A stretch of 64,000 nucleotides of DNA from Clavelina lepadiformis (GCF_947623445.1 NC_135247.1:13704501-13768500); one strand, 5' to 3'; counted from the stretch's first letter, positions 10,401 to 22,661 are shown. Program-made: numbers and translations. Notes: generated by a model not told the origin, from the sequence alone.

Positions 10401-13400
10401 GGATCATTGTACTTTTATCAGCACCCACCATTTACCAAATTTTGTCATCCCTGCTACGGACACCACATAAAATCAGATCTACACTAAGTGAAGAAGTTGA
10501 CAAAAATTTAACAGAATTGGCCAGTTTACATCATGCTGTATCCATTATCGATGCTGTTAAGGGCACTCAGACCAGATTGTGCCTGTTTGTGAACGGATTA
10601 GAAGCGACTGATGAAAAGCAGCTGCTTGAATTAATTAGCTCTGTTAGAACAATATTCTCTGTAAAACCAGTGATAACGGTGTTATGTCTTGATTATCATC
10701 TTGCCATGGGTGCTTTGGGCAGATCTGCAATTAAGTAAGTTAATGTTTGTAATACGCAATAATTGCCACTTCATTTTTGTAGTATAACTTTAGAGGAGTG
10801 TTGACGCGGTTGTTAAGGAAACCTGTCAATGTTTTCATACTACTGTATTTGTAACCAAACGAATTTTACGGTCCTCACAGCCAGCTGTGTCAAGCAAGCA
10901 AAGAACTAAAATACAGCAAAAGATACATGTTTTAGGAATAGCGCATCATAGTTAAATTTTACTGCTTGGTTAGGAAACAAAGTTAATATTACCTCGTGTA
11001 TTTTGCAGTGGATTTAGTGGAGTTGATGTGAAAAGAGGTGACTACATGCACAGTCTGATTCAACTTCCTATGTTTTTTACTGAGAATCGGAACAAGAAGA
11101 AACTGTGAGTATTTCCCAGGGTTACAAATGTATTTGACATGGGCAAGTTTTTCTTTTTAAAAATTTTGTTTGACAGCCCCATGCGTTGCTGATTTGTTGA
11201 TGTATATATATTTTTAGCACAAAGAAAATTGACAATTTTCAAAGTGATTCAGATGCTGACGTGTTTGAGCAAAGTCGCAGGTATTACTCTACCATTATCT
11301 ACCCAAATGGCTTCCAAAAAACCAGGCGTCCCCTTTCCCTAAGTACTAGGCTGAAAGTATGAAAATTAACATGGATACCAGAAAAGATTTAACTCTAGCA
11401 TGCTTCTCTTAGGAGGAAGTATCCAAAGCAGTTTGATGTCACCAAGTGGCTCACTGCAGATGATTGTTTCCAACCAATCAACGCCCAACTCATCAAGCGA
11501 GTTGCCAGCATCATCTCATTCACAGCTCGATTACTTCGCGCAGGAGAGAAGGATTTTTCCTGGAGCAGTTTGTCCACTTGGATTGTACTGACAGAACTTT
11601 GGCCCCATTCCACCCTTTGCTTACTCTCTTACGCAAACAGCAAAGGCTTCCAGAACAAATCACTCAAGTCCATGTATTTCGAGTAAGACAATCTTTGTTA
11701 GTATAGATAGAATGTTTATTGTCTATGCATCACATAAACAATACGTATATATTTAATTCATTATCCTAATATAGTTTTGTATGAACCAGTTTCTAAATAG
11801 CAATACTGACTATCATTTTTGTCCACCTGTTTTTCTTTACTTAACTGCTGCTGCTGTTTACTTTGGGTCGTGTATTTTAGACTGTCACAGAAGATAGCCA
11901 GACATCAGTCTGGAGATGTATCTGATGCTCATACATTGCAAAGCTTTATATCGTCCAAGACGTGTTCGCTGACAGCATTTGACATGGTTAACTTTTATCC
12001 TTTCACTGTAAATCTTGATCCAAAACTCGAAGACTCTATTCCTACATTTACTGAATCGTGGGCTAGTCACTCAAGTATGTGACAATTTTATTCCGCACAC
12101 GTTACTTTACATGTACATACGTTACTACAGTACAGTTCGCTGTAGTGACGGTATTACAGTAGTCAGTAGTTTATGACGTTAGCCTTTTTCAACAGACGAT
12201 TCATTGGAAGGTTCGTTTTATATAGACCAAAATAGTAAGTTTGTATATAATTAGCCAGGAGTGTGCATGCAGGCGTTTAGTACAAGATCTTGAATTTTCT
12301 TATGTTGCACGAGGTAAAGAATGCATGGCTGAAATTATTGTTGAACCGCACCCGTTTCATGCCTGTTGAGAAACCTTTATGAATATCCAGAGACGAGGAT
12401 TTAAATATTTATAACCCCTGTACCATACTTGTGCATCTTTTGTTTAAGTATTTATGCCCGTTGCATTAAGCTATGTGTCCAAACGTTGTTCATTGAAGCT
12501 TTTAAAGCTGGGTTCATACAATACGCTTGGTATCTATGGAAAGCAAGCGATAGTTTTAATCTTCTGTCATCAGTCTACTGTACTGTATATGGAGACGGTG
12601 AAAGTAGAAGTTATGCGCGCGTAATCACGTACGGTTACTATAAACCGATGACACCATGCGAATGAGTAAACTAATTTATACTTATCGGACTGTATTTTGT
12701 TTAAACAATATTCATGTATGTTTGTATTTCACGCTTTTATCGTAGGTTCGGAACGTGACCGAGCAAGTGTATCGTCGTATAGCAATCTCTCCTGTCAAGA
12801 CGTTCCCTTAATTGATTGGTCGGTGGACGACGTATGCTTTCGATTCAAATCAATCCCTGGTGAGTATTTGTTTTTTCGCAAATTTTATGAAGTCGCCGTT
12901 TAACACTATTATAAATTATTCAAGGTTTGGATTCTTCGAATTTTACGAAATACGACACATTTGTGCGTAATCACAATTTACACGGGCTTGCTCTGTCGCT
13001 ATGTGATATTGACGAATTGAAAAAAGAGTTGCATACATCGTTCGGTGATTGGTGTTTGATCAAGAAGTTTATTCAAGAGTCGAGAGTGAACGGGAACAAA
13101 AGCAAGGTAAACAATACCAGGCTTGATTGGTCGTTTTTTACCGGTCGTTCTTTATTTTGTGACTTTTCCTTGAATGCCTGAAATGAGTGATAGTTTCAAT
13201 AGTTTACATGTTTTTGCATATTACTATTTTTTCAGCATCATTTATCATTTTCTTCTTTGGCTACTTCTGACAAGAAGGGAGATTCAGGTTGAGTGTTTTT
13301 GCACTTACATACGTAGAACTGTGATAGTTGGTTGGTTTAAAATTGTATCGCCTACACTTAGCAGGAAACTAAGTTCAACCCTAAGTGCAATTGCAAATTT

Positions 13401-13710
13401 TTTGTAACTTTCTAACATATCCTAATTCGGAACTTACCTGCATTTAACTATTGGCTTTATCTCATCAGCTACAAGGCTCAGTCGCAACCAATCAAATTTC
13501 AGTGAGGAGGATGACGTAATTCAATTTTCAACGCTCCCTAGCACTGAAAAGGTTGCGTATAAGAAGGCATTCAAAGACTATCTGACACTGCATCCACAGA
13601 CAACTGCTGTTGTAGACCATAACGATTCTCATAATGCTTTGGTTCATTCCCATGTTGATAATGAACGCTATCCGCTATTGAATCAGCTAGACATTAACGC
13701 TAACTCGTAA
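4437..13710 (+). CDS. KIDINS220: KIDINS220/ARMS-like ankyrin-repeat KAP-domain membrane scaffold, 1253 aa
   Basis: Exons, all phase-consistent: 4437-4589, 4715-4918, 5067-5165, 6436-6534, 6805-7203, 7306-7503, 8006-8183, 8278-8439, 8656-8841, 9199-9343, 9962-10087, 10174-10734, 11009-11104, 11218-11280, 11413-11682, 11881-12074, 12196-12234, 12746-12859, 12925-13106, 13236-13287, 13469-13710. In vertebrates this is a membrane scaffold for neurotrophin and ephrin receptor signalling. Residues about 20-440 are ankyrin repeats ([33 protein letters not shown]). Residues about 445-1000 match the KAP P-loop region, with paired membrane segments near 516-568 and 670-738. [12 protein letters not shown] matches a block of the vertebrate protein. 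Residues about 1079-1148 are the SAM-like domain ([16 protein letters not shown]). Two features are odd. The Walker A glycine-lysine-serine is replaced by GSDIL (486-490), and the Walker B aspartate by asparagine (N790). The tail is also about 500 residues shorter than the human one and has no PDZ-ligand end. The start at 4437 is the first ATG in the frame that reads into exon 2. Confidence 0.93.
6015..6320. mobile_element. hAT-type MITE with 8-bp target duplication (KIDINS220 intron 3)
   Basis: The target duplication TTATATAA occurs at 6015-6022 and 6313-6320. It flanks a 290-bp element (6023-6312). The ends are inverted repeats: the right end read in reverse is CAGGGGTGTTCAAATG, and the left end is a slightly decayed CGGTGGTGTTCAAATG. 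An 8-bp duplication with CAGGGGTG-type ends is the hAT superfamily signature. There is no coding capacity. A small palindrome (GATCCGGAACCGGATC) sits inside the left half. Confidence 0.85.
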
Positions 13711-13937
13711 TTTGCTTTTTGCCGTTCATGATTGTTTTTATTCCCGCAATTGTAAATCTTGTTGGCTGTAGCATGATGCTTCTTTTTATATCTTATTTAC
13801 CAAGCAGTATTTTAGCAAGTTAATTGTGCACTTCAATTTTAAATCATCTTGGTGTTTTTAAAGTTTTGTTTTTTGCAGCTTTTTTTAACAAAATGCATGA
13901 GTCGCTTTTATTTACTGTTTTGTCACCACATGATAAA

Positions 13938-13943
13938 AATAAA
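13938..13943 (+). other. Candidate polyadenylation signal of KIDINS220
   Basis: AATAAA 228 bp after the KIDINS220 stop codon and the first such hexamer noticed in the 3' flank. Consistent with a short 3' UTR. Confidence 0.4.
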
Positions 13944-16900
13944 AACTCAAAGCTGTCCCGGCAATGTTCTTGCCAACTTCGTTTTTTTACCTAAGTTCAC
14001 CCTAAGTTTTTTTTATTTTGGAGTGAACGACCTCCCACTATAAAAAGTTGGGATCATTGGTCAGGTGCAGAAAATAGACACCGTAGGCGTAGAGGAATCC
14101 GCAGAGTAGTTGACTGAAGGATAAATTACTAAACATGCAATAATTTTCATGCTCCTCTAGTATTTTTAGCCAGCTTTCAATAGTAACGGTTACCAGTTAT
14201 GTATGCAACCACTAACATTGCATTTTGATTATACGTAATTACACTTCAAATTCTTTAACAAATACACAAGCACAGTATGTGCAACCTTGGATAAGTATTA
14301 CCTATTCCATCACAAGAGTTTAGAAATTCATAGAACAAGTGTATTCAGCCGTGTCTGTCTTATTTATTGCAGTCAAGGCCGTGTAGAGCGCAATGTGGGG
14401 CCGGGCCTGAAAATTGAATTTGGGCCTATTCAAAAGTTATGTAAGCTTTTACATTATTATGTAAGTTCTAAATCCTGATTCCTCTGAAAATTTTACGTTT
14501 CTTTATTGCAACCTAAACACGTTTATTGTTTGGTTATTTACAGTATGTTAATACTGTAAATAGTGTATATGTTTCAAAGATTTTGTGAAAAGAATATTCT
14601 TAGCCTATAGCGTTTGATATTAATGTTAAACTATATACAAAATATCTATAGACTACTGGCTGAATAAAAGTTTAGATGTAGGTTAAACGAGAACATAATT
14701 TGAGTAGTGACATGTGCACAAACAGATTCTTAGCTTTGACGCTGTTGGAATATAGTCGATAAACGCAAAACAATTTGTTATTTTTTGAACAATACTTCTC
14801 TTAAAGTGTTAGGCTCGGGTCAATTGCCCCCACCCTCTTTCACTGGCTTGGTCGTAGTACATACAAACAGTGTTTCTTTGAGATTTGACTTTGGCGACCG
14901 CTGAGAAATTTTAAGAGATCGCGATTTTTAAAAACTAACTGCTAATTTTCTGCTGTAGTTATACAAAAGTATGAATTTTGGCTTTTGGGAGATCGTTTCG
15001 GTCCCCAAAAACACTGCGAACATATAGACTTACAAACACACTCACACAGTCGACATTCTCATAAACGGTGCCTTGCGCAAAGTGACTATGGATGTCGGTA
15101 TCTATCAGGCCACTACAATTGTTCGTTCTTGATATATACTGTATGTGGCAATTCAACTTGCTGTGCTTCGCCGCAAAGGAGCTATTCCTTTTTTTGCTCA
15201 CCGGGTGGTAGAGCCATCTCACTGACTCAAAGCTTCCCGTACAACTAAAATCGAGATAGTCATTTGTCCCGCCGCTTTGCAACTGTTAAAACAGACATCA
15301 TTGCGGCCCCCTGGACGGACTAGGGGAACATGGAACACGTACTGTAGTTGCAGGAAAACCCTCTCAGACTTCGCCATTTCATGTCGACGCCATTTTTCAC
15401 CTCGATGGACTTTTGTTGCATGGGATGGCCTGGGCTTAACCGCCAGCGAAATGGTATCAGCCAATTCTTTTTCTGTTTTACTTGCGGCTAGTCAAGGTCT
15501 TTTAGTCTTGCTCTTGCCAATTGTTGCTGAACCTATTCGAAAAATTAAACCGTTTTTTGAAATGCTTAATAGCGTTGTCATGAAAACACTTTTTGGTAAT
15601 TATCAATTAATTTCTTACTTAGTTTATCTTAAACTTTTAAAGAGTTACTATAATTACAAATAACTAAACAGACTAACAGTTAGGGAAATTTTTATACTGT
15701 AGCTATATTTCGGAAGTTAATGTAGTTTATAAGGCCATACCCTATTACGTGTAGAATTGCGATTGCCTTGTCCTCACGATGATTCAGATAAAATTCCATT
15801 GGTCAAACGTCAATTATCTGCATGGTCTGTGTGGATATGCGCTTGATCAAACAAAGGTATTTTACAATGTTTTTGATAAAATATGATCAAGCCCGAAAGT
15901 ATACCACTTTATTCAGGCAAATCCCATCACAGAGTAAATCGCTGGAAAATGTAGTCCATGCAGTTCATGTGGTAATGTACTTGCACTTTAAATGTTAGGC
16001 TGTTACATTGAAATAAATATTGCCTATAGCCGTTTGTTTTTGCAGTGGAAAAATAGCTGAAATATGAATTATGACTCTAAAAAAATTCCTTGTAGAAGGG
16101 TGTTGTATGACGCTAAGATAAACTGGTCTGACTTCTGTTCTGAAAAACACAGTAAGTAAATTTCTCGAAAATCAGCATGGTTCAACTGTAAGTGATTGAG
16201 AAATGCACTAATAAATCTCCTTAAATCACAAAAGTTGCACAAATTGGACATAGCCTATATATGTTGTGTCCAAAATTCGTAGCTTGTGGTTTTTTGTGAT
16301 CGTTGTGAGTAGAATGGTTTGTGTCAAGTAGGCTACATACTAAAAATACTGCTATAATCTACTTTCAAAGCTACTGCGGGAGAATATTCACTGTGGGTAT
16401 TTATTAAAATTCGTGATCATTAAAGTTAGTCATATCCAAAATGGCCTGTCGGCGCTTTTTTAAACGTGGGAATTTCTTATTTGTTTATGAAAAAGTCCCC
16501 AAAAAGTATTTTACTGTAATTTCAGCTTAATGTCAGACTAAGTCACAAAGGAAATTTACCACTGTTAAGATTTTTTGCGTGCATTCTGGTGCAAGAAAGA
16601 CACGTGTCTTTGCACATAGACAAACGCCTGGAAAAAGATATAATTATTTATACGATTATAGCTGTGATCTATGAATAATGCAAGGAAATAAACAATAAAC
16701 ATTCCTTAATTAAAGAAAGAAAGGAAAAAATTGCGTAAGAACTGGGCCAAGTTTAATCATTACAAATAAAATCATTTTTTCTTTAACCCCCATAATTTCA
16801 ATAATTTCACACAAATAAATCAGTATTTAATGGAAGATTTTGTATTCTATCAGGCGCTCAATGTGGTTTTTCACCGTGGTTATAGCTGAGCTTTAGTATA

Positions 16901-18128
16901 GAATATAACAAAAAATTCCCGGAATTAACTTCAACTACAAGGCCAGTGAAGTGGAATGACTAATCACATAATAAAACAAACAACCCGTACTGACACGTTT
17001 AGTCGTTTTTGCCTGCGACTTCGTTAAATCGCTCTGGTATTTCCGAAAATCTTTTCTTACTCATACACTTACTGTACAACCCAAGTTTGTTGTCTATATA
17101 GTGTCCAACTGTGAAAGTGGAAAGTCGTATACTTTTCAGTCTATACACTGCGTACGCTGTAGCTTCTTGTGAAAAAAAAACTTTTTGCCAATATAAAGTA
17201 TAGACGAATGACTGGAAGAAGTTTAGTTTAACCTTACAACACTAAGTCATACATACATTAATAACATCATATGATGATATGCATTTCTACGATATACAAA
17301 CTGCGCCATATAATCAGGCAAAGAACGCAGGAATGCGTTCTATTTAATTAACAATAAAAAGCAGCCAATTGAAACAAATACAACCTGTGTTGTTTCTTCT
17401 ACCATTAACGTCATATTATTTATTCTGCTTGCAAATGAAAAAATTATTTAATTTATCATTTTGACTTTTTCCATCGTACGAGCTTCGCTTTTGGACCCCA
17501 TTAAAAATACAAAAGTAGCTATATACTGTATATATATTTATATAAATATTTTCAACTAATACAAGCTGCCATTACCAATCATTCCGCTTATTTTTAAAAA
17601 TTCTTAATAATTGACGTTTAGTTTCAGTGGCTGAGTAATTAAGTATAGCCGGCTGTAAACCGGTAATCGACAGTATTCGTCACCTGAGACCACCCGAAAT
17701 ACCAGTTTTAATTCATAATTCTGCATTTGCATTGACGTCATACAATATGCGATTTGACGTATGAATGGTATTACTTGGGAGCTACGGATTACAATGACGT
17801 GCTTTCGACCAAAAATACCGACAGACTATTCTTGGTTATACCATTCGGCGCTAAAAGGTCTTTGCGGGAGAATTAGGCAAGTGATTGCTGTTTAATTGTT
17901 TATATAGAATACAAGACCATTTCGATCGACTCGATTTATTTTGCACGACAGCAAACAAACGAATAAACAAAGAATAGGTCTATACCTTAAATAATTTAAA
18001 TAAACGCGGAATAATAAATAACTTATGGTATCATAAATAAAAGCAGTATAACCACACACGGCGATGACAGACACGGCAGAGCCCATATATAATTTTGAAG
18101 AACAGCTTGTAGATAGAAATATCAAGCA
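13944..18128. other. Intergenic region between KIDINS220 and IGFBP
   Basis: About 4 kb with no gene I can support. The part from about 15000 to 15480 is visibly more GC-rich than its surroundings and carries overlapping open frames on both strands, but I recognise no protein and found no splice-phase-consistent chain. It could be a decayed transposon, a promoter or enhancer island, or an isolated exon. A near-perfect hairpin (TATTTACAGTATG and its partner) lies near 14538-14565. A tRNA-like A-box (GTGGCTGAGTAATTAAG) lies near 17627. Confidence 0.4.
17935..17940 (-). other. Candidate polyadenylation signal of the IGFBP-like gene
   Basis: TTTATT on the plus strand (AATAAA on the minus strand), about 190 bp beyond the stop codon of the minus-strand IGFBP-like gene. 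Confidence 0.4.
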
Positions 18129-19628
18129 CTATATGTTTAAGGTACGGTTGCACTCTGACAAAGATCCACTCTTGATAAAACCTGAGACCGCCGCTCCTCG
18201 GGAATCTACGCACCAACATCTTCCTCTTTCGAGTCCGTAAGAGAGTTCACACTAAAAATGAAAATACGAGCGTTATTTTTGGAAAAACTAAATTTTATCT
18301 TGGTAAAAGTAAAAGTTGATAAACGTAACCATCACAAAAGGACTAAAAAAAGAAATGTAGACTATATAAAACTTTATAAAGATAATGATTAAATTTCAAC
18401 CTGGACCGGCTGGTAAAGTCCTGTCCTCCTGTCGCACTCGGGGACCCACTCGTGCTTTTCGGTGTAATCGCGGCTCAATATATCTTCAAGATGATCAAAG
18501 CACGGTGTCTAAAATGATAGCTTGTTGTTTAGAAGTTCAAAGAAATAATCCAATTAAACACATCGCGTTAATTTCACTGAATCTTTGGATATAAGTCTTT
18601 GGCAAGATATATATACGTTGGCTGTATGGTCGCACCATGCACTTAGTTTTTGTACATAGCCTATATGATACCTTATAAAGGTAACGATGATATTTACTTA
18701 CTCTTGCCCGGGAATGCGGTGGAGATGGGATTTTGTTTGGTTGTATCACCGGTCTTATAGAAGGCACTACCGGTGCTTCAGCTTCCATGGGTACGCGATC
18801 TGAAAAAAAGTTTTATTTGAGTTTATTTTTTCCGGTAATGAGGATTTGTTTTTAGGTTGGCGTTGGACAGATACTTTTGTATAGAATCCAGAACATCTGG
18901 TGTTTGCGGCAAACACAAGATTCTAGCGTAAAATTTTTAAAGGCAGTTTACGAATAAAACGCTAGAAAGTTAGTTAATGGGATCTTAATTAGTAACCAAT
19001 TGCATTAATCAGGAAGGGAAATTTTTCCATAACATATACTCGTTTGCAAAACATCAGGAGAAAGGCCTGATTATTTGCCCGTGGTGATACTCTTGGACGT
19101 TACTTTCATAAACAAATGAATGTATTGCACCTGGTCCTAATCTAATACAATCAAAAAGGCGATAATCACCTAAGTGCCAGGTTTACTGTTTATCTCTTAA
19201 CATTTTAAGCAGTCTTATTGCCTACCCGGTTCTTCCGGCTCTTCGGTAGTCGTTTGGTTGACAAAGTCCAATACTTCTGGAATGATTTCGCTCAGATCTT
19301 CTAACGTCATACACAACAGCTGTCCATAGTAGGTGTCCATGTAAATATCGTAAAGGTCTTCGAAAGATCGCGGCATGCAATAAAGACCCTTTTTGCAGAA
19401 ACCGGTCGCAACACCGCAATTTTCCCCACGTTTCCTAGCACACATCATGCAGCAACCGCAGCTTGGTTCTGGGACAGGTTCGCAATCTTCTGTTTCTTCG
19501 ATTAGCGGACAAGCAGCAATATCTTCCTTCTTGCAACTCGCGCACTTCGGCAGTCCACCCCTTGGAGCGGCGTTGCAGTTGTAAAAAAGCGCCATATATA
19601 CGGAGATAGTTAGAATGAAGAACTTCAT
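18129..19628 (-). CDS. Insulin-like growth factor binding protein, two-domain, secreted, 243 aa
   Basis: Minus-strand exons 19628-19226, 18799-18702, 18508-18401 and 18251-18129 join in phase (1, 0, 0) to 732 nt. Residues 1-20 are a hydrophobic signal peptide ending NCNA/A. Residues about 29-106 are an IGFBP N-terminal domain with twelve cysteines. They include SCGCCMMC (56-63), a variant of the family motif GCGCCxxC, then GENCG and KKGLYC. The linker is Pro/Glu-rich with one N-glycosylation sequon (NQT). The C-terminal part is a thyroglobulin type-1 module with six cysteines and the hallmark GRCWCVDSRG, preceded by CFDHLEDIL and VPECD as in vertebrate IGFBPs. The total of 18 cysteines equals the canonical vertebrate layout. 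The family binds IGF/insulin-like peptides outside the cell and controls their availability. Ligand binding here is inferred. Retention of intron 1 would stop translation four codons after the donor, giving a 137-aa N-domain form. Confidence 0.88.
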
Positions 19629-22600
19629 TTTCTATTTTTGATGTAGTAGGGTTAAAAAATGTTTAAATACCTATAAAAGTTAAGAATAGTTTGTTGCAAT
19701 TACTTAAAATTCAATAAAAAAAGATTCATTTATTTTCCAATACAGAAGGATTATTCAAGTTATTATATCATTTCAGATTCAACTTTGCCTATACACCCGT
19801 CCCTAACAAATAGCTAGTCTTAAACATTTCTGAAAACTTTCTAAAAGTGATTTCATTTAGGGCTCGGTGTTGTCTTCACCAGACGTGTCATCAACTTCTG
19901 TGCCAATAATTTCATCACGGCTTTTTATATCTTTCAAGGAGCCCGTCTCATTTTACTAAAAAGGTGGTGCGTGGATTTTTTCTCTTTCGTTTTTCTCTTT
20001 ATCGATCTTAACAATGCTTTTCGTGCCCCCTCCGCTAAACCTATAGAAACCGGATGAAAGCTTCGAAAAAAAGCGAAGGATTTACGATTAACGAATCTGG
20101 AACTGGGATAAGATGAAACAATTCGCGTCTACGCGCCTCGCCCCCAACGAACATGGTAACCACACCAGTCACGTAGACGAGGTCGCACCTCACAAGAACA
20201 TTACGTGTTTCAAACTTAGAATGAAAGTGTCATCATGAAATTTTGCATGTTGGTGGCCTTATTACCATTACTATCCATCCACCGCTGCGGTTATATACAG
20301 TACATATAATTATACCGGTTTTGTCTTTGGAAAACAACTGTATATACTTTGCATAAGTATAACTGTAAAATTAAAGTTATATAGTTTGTGACCTTCAATC
20401 AGTTACGTAACTGCAATCTCGAGTCAAATACAGTACTGGTACTTTTTACTCGAGCCAAGCAGCTTTGTCTATCGCTTAGTCACCAAGTTTTTAATTGGAT
20501 TACAGTAGCGGTGATCTCCGCATATTTATTTTTGTTGGAAAAGACATCGATTTTCATGTACTGTAGATAAGGTCAGCATATCATTGTTGATATTAGTTGG
20601 TGTTACGGTCGTGACCAATGTTACACGGCCTTACCTCTGATAAAATCGTACCAGTAATTGCCCTCAGATATTTCTCGGAAATTACAGGTTGGTCTTGTTT
20701 TATATTTATAACATGCCGGAACTACCCAGTTTCATGCGTAGCAGGTCGAATTTCGCAATCTGTCAATTATGTCACCGAAAAAGTTGACGCAACTCCAAGT
20801 TCTGGGCTATAATATAGATTATGATTTACAGCTATTAATTACTGCAAAGTACGTGCAGGCGTTCGTGCAAGATTTATTGTTGGTCTGTTGTATTAATTTA
20901 CGCAGAACACATTCTTCAGGAAGCGATTCTCTTAATTTGAGCACCCAGGTCGGAAATAACCTTTTCTTAGTTGACACTTGTAAGAGGATACGTCTTTTGC
21001 TGAAAACTCAAAGTAAACAAAGCCGTGAATAAGTAGAACGGTTTCCGAGTGGTTAAACATCGTTCAATCAAGATTTTAGTCATCACTCACATTTCCTAAG
21101 GGTGACGCAATAATTACGTCAGGTGTAAGGTAGCCTATACGTATTTATTTTGGCTCGCTTGTATAAGCAAACTCTTTTTTTAACATTTAATTCACACGGT
21201 GTGAAAACATTTCCCTTTGTTGTCGTTTTATGATTTCGCGAAATGTTTCATCAGCGAAGATAAGCTCCTCTTCCGGGCTACTGTTTGCGCTCTTTGCACC
21301 AGATGTGATTGTTGTAGAATATTTGATGGGAAAAAATGTCACTCGTTCTTCTGTATAAGGCTATACATGGCTTTAACTTTATTTTCATTGCACACTAAAA
21401 CAATATTAAATGCGGCACGTTTAAGCTGATGAGTACAATTTAGAGACTTGAAATTAAGCGCACTCTTTAAGAGAACATCAGCGCTTTTTTAATCGTTTGT
21501 CTTCTCAATGCAAAGTTTCACTTTTCTTGCTCTTCGAAACTTTTTTGCGCCTTTGCCGGGCAAGGTATCTTTCCCGTTTCTTTTCCCATTGCTGAAATAG
21601 ATAAGTCTGAAATCAGATTCAGCAAAATATTCATTATGTTTCTAATGCATATTTTGTTTCTAATGCATATTCTTTGAGTACGAGTATATTTCATTTACGT
21701 GCATCACCCGATCACCAAATCTTTAATATTATAATGCATTCTCCAATACTTTTTTCAGGTATTCAAAAATAAAAACCCCCTTTTACCATTTTTTGGTGTA
21801 TACTATGATATGAACATCTTTTAAAAGTTGCAAAGTACTGTACTCGGAATACAAAAGTATAAGTTACTTGTGATTTTACAGTTCTGGCGACAGCGGATCA
21901 AACATTTGATTATTTGTATATGACAAATCTTCAAAGTTGCCCTTACCAATGTTTATAGGTTAAAAGGGCAGAGCCGGGTTGAGTCAGAAAGTTAAACAAA
22001 TAACGGTTAAATAAAACCGACTTTTTAAGATAAGCATGGGTCACTAACTAGGTGGTAAAAGTACGTTCAAAGGAAACATGATATACTATACAGCGAGCGC
22101 TTTGTTTTTATACCTAATTACTTAAAAAAACGTTTTTGTAACTACTACCGCAAAAGGTATTAAAAATGGCGAATGTCAAACAAAACCGCAAAGGTAAACA
22201 ATCCATTACGAAATAATGAACATATATGGTTTTGGTTAGAAAAGTTCAATTGCAGTCATCATTTGTTTTGTTAAGCGAAAGCAAAATCAACCCAATTAGT
22301 ATAAGACGGACTACTAACTTATTGGTTGTGAAATAGCGGAAGAAAAGATAAAACGGTGTAAAGTTCAGCAAACATTTTGTTTTCAATAGCATGAAGACGA
22401 AGCCTTTCGGAGAAAAGTTTGCATGTATCCTATGACCAAACAAAGGCACTAAAATGAGCCACTTTCAGAATAGGTACGCAAACTATTTCCGATTTCCTAG
22501 ACATTTGCATTAAAGTTTCAGTTAACTCCGGAGAAAATTACTGGGATTTCCCGCTGCCCAAAACTCGCTTTTCAGGTCCTATCACCCTATAAGCGGATAT

Positions 22601-22661
22601 TTTGTAGTGTGTATTTCTAAGCCGTAAATGTATAACTATAGGGCAATCGCATATCAATAAA
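19629..22661. other. Intergenic region between IGFBP and sFRP3/4
   Basis: About 3 kb upstream of the IGFBP start, presumably holding its promoter. No gene is supported. A short minus-strand frame at 19857-19949, ending in an acidic peptide (IIGTEVDDTSGEDNTEP then TAA), looks protein-like but lacks a convincing acceptor. The stretch 19990-20220 is GC-richer than average. A tRNA-like sequence (GTTTCCGAGTGGTTAAAC) lies near 21040. Nothing else was recognised. Confidence 0.4.

Noticed and set aside
17627..17700. Possible functional tRNA gene
   Set aside because: A-box only; no cloverleaf, no B-box and no terminator run.
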